From: an uncultured Lachnospiraceae bacterium
GTDB taxonomy: Bacteria; Bacillota; Clostridia; Lachnospirales; Lachnospiraceae
Direction: 5' to 3'
NCBI GenBank assembly: GCA_947178465.1
Contig: CAMWYL010000036.1
Coordinates: 1-15,350 of the forward strand
DNA: 15,350 nucleotides
Shown here: positions 14,470-15,350 of the stretch, piece by piece
Position numbering within the stretch: the stretch's first letter is position 1
Layout: each line of letters begins with the position of its first letter
The notes under the pieces: generated by a model
The model's database searches: none
The model's input: the letters and a program-made list of their open reading frames with translations, nothing else
Told to the model about the DNA's origin: nothing
Position numbers and translations under genes: made by a program

Positions 14470-15350
14470 TTATTCACATACAGCGCCACCCTGCGGCACG
14501 CCTTCCTTAAGAAACCGCATCAGCTCTTCAAAGCACGCCTTTGCGTCATTATATCCGATCTTATAAAGCGCCTCCAGCTTCTCACGGTCCTTCTCAATCC
14601 TGCCGATATCGTTCGCCTCCTTGGGGCAGATGACAAAGGCACGCCCCGCCTTCCTTTCCTGCTCAAGGAATCGCATCGTCTCGTTATATCGCTCCGCTCG
14701 GTTCTTCATCAGCTCGTAAACCTTGGGGAAACGCCTTCCATACCGAAGCTTAATCATATTGAGACTCGCCGCTGAGGTCGGCTTACGAACGTATCCCTCT
14801 TCCTTCGTGAGCACCACCACCGACTTTTCATTCCCATCCGCACCGGACTTGCGAATCGGTATCGCATCGGAAATCCCGCCGTCAAGGTAGTATTCATTCC
14901 CTATTCTTACATTGCGCGCCACAAGCGGAAGCGAGGCCGAGGCCTGCACCGCAACGATGTCCCTGTGCATCTCCCGCATCGGCATGTACTCCGGCTCTCC
15001 GGTGCGGATATTCGTAACCACCGCATACGCGTTTCCCTCATACTTTGCCGCTGCCTTGTAATCATAGAGGTCAAGCTTATTGGGTATCGTGTCATAACAC
15101 ATCTTCACGTTAAACAAATCCCCGGTAAGCACAAGGCTCCGCATACTGCAATAATTCCTGTCGCTCAGATAATCCAACGACACCCTGTAAGCACGTTTTT
15201 TCTGCTTTGAAATATAGCTGCACAAATGGCAGGCGCCGGCCGATACACCATAGCAGTTCTTAAAGTATATGTCCCGCTCCATAAAATATTCCAAGACACC
15301 GGCAGTATACATCCCCTTCATGCCGCCGCCTTCCAACACCAAACCGGCAT
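14470..15350 (-). CDS. Patatin-like phospholipase (5' end beyond window)
   Basis: The reading frame is open through the right edge. It reads AGLVLEGGGMKGMYTAGVL from the first complete codon (15348), so the true start lies just outside the window. The visible internal TTG at 15342 is not a good start because the conserved strand begins before it. With 292 residues seen, almost the whole protein is present. Patatin hallmarks are complete: oxyanion-hole glycines GGGMKG, nucleophile elbow GVSAG (Ser within YGVSAGACHL) and the second catalytic residue in YYLDGGISDAIP. No signal peptide is visible in the part seen, so it is probably cytoplasmic and acts on lipids as an acyl hydrolase of the bacterial YjjU/RssA-like group. 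The real substrate is unknown. Confidence 0.93.
   Translation of the reverse strand, partial: AGLVLEGGGMKGMYTAGVLEYFMERDIYFKNCYGVSAGACHLCSYISKQKKRAYRVSLDYLSDRNYCSMRSLVLTGDLFNVKMCYDTIPNKLDLYDYKAAAKYEGNAYAVVTNIRTGEPEYMPMREMHRDIVAVQASASLPLVARNVRIGNEYYLDGGISDAIPIRKSGADGNEKSVVVLTKEEGYVRKPTSAASLNMIKLRYGRRFPKVYELMKNRAERYNETMRFLEQERKAGRAFVICPKEANDIGRIEKDREKLEALYKIGYNDAKACFEELMRFLKEGVPQGGAVCE

Noticed and set aside
1..15350. Mobile elements, CRISPR arrays, tRNA or rRNA genes
   Set aside because: No transposase or integrase motif, no regularly spaced repeat array and no cloverleaf or ribosomal sequence was seen on either strand.

Overview
The window looks like chromosomal DNA of a low-to-mid GC Gram-positive bacterium, most likely a Clostridia/Lachnospiraceae-type gut organism. 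The reasons are strong AGGAGG-type ribosome binding sites before most genes, a classical lipobox solute-binding protein, MalF/MalG-type sugar permeases without a linked ATPase, and close similarity in layout to glycan-uptake loci I know from Lachnospiraceae and Paenibacillus. The genus cannot be fixed from the sequence alone.

From right to left: (1) 15350-13612, minus strand, holds a patatin-like lipase (5' end outside the window) followed 21 nt later by uppP (undecaprenyl-diphosphatase), ending in a strong intrinsic terminator. (2) 13604-13456 is a short convergent spacer packed with three hairpins. (3) 12526-13455, plus strand, encodes an ArsR-type winged-helix regulator with a large C-terminal beta-rich domain. 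It is divergent from the main operon and has a good sigma-A promoter of its own. (4) 11977-12525 is an AT-rich divergent control region with candidate promoters in both directions and two related inverted repeats (TTACACC...GTGAAAA type) that could be operators. (5) 11976 down to the left edge is one tightly packed minus-strand operon of eight genes. In order of transcription these are a 996-residue secreted solute-binding protein with carbohydrate-binding-like modules at its N-terminus, a MalF-type and a MalG-type permease, an NHL-propeller/TPR/YIP1 membrane protein, a membrane-anchored DUF5696-type protein with a glycosidase-like layout, a second MalF-type and MalG-type permease pair, and a second, lipoprotein-type solute-binding protein cut by the window edge.

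The operon therefore carries two complete binding-protein/permease sets, with two large exposed membrane proteins between them and no ATPase. The simplest reading is a regulated surface system for capture, possible processing and import of one or more oligosaccharides, energised by a shared MsmK/MsmX-type ATPase encoded elsewhere. The regulator may read the ligand directly through its C-terminal domain. The substrate is not evident. The least understood parts, and the best candidates for new biology, are the DUF5696 and NHL-TPR-YIP1 proteins, the giant non-lipidated binding protein and the unusual ArsR fusion.
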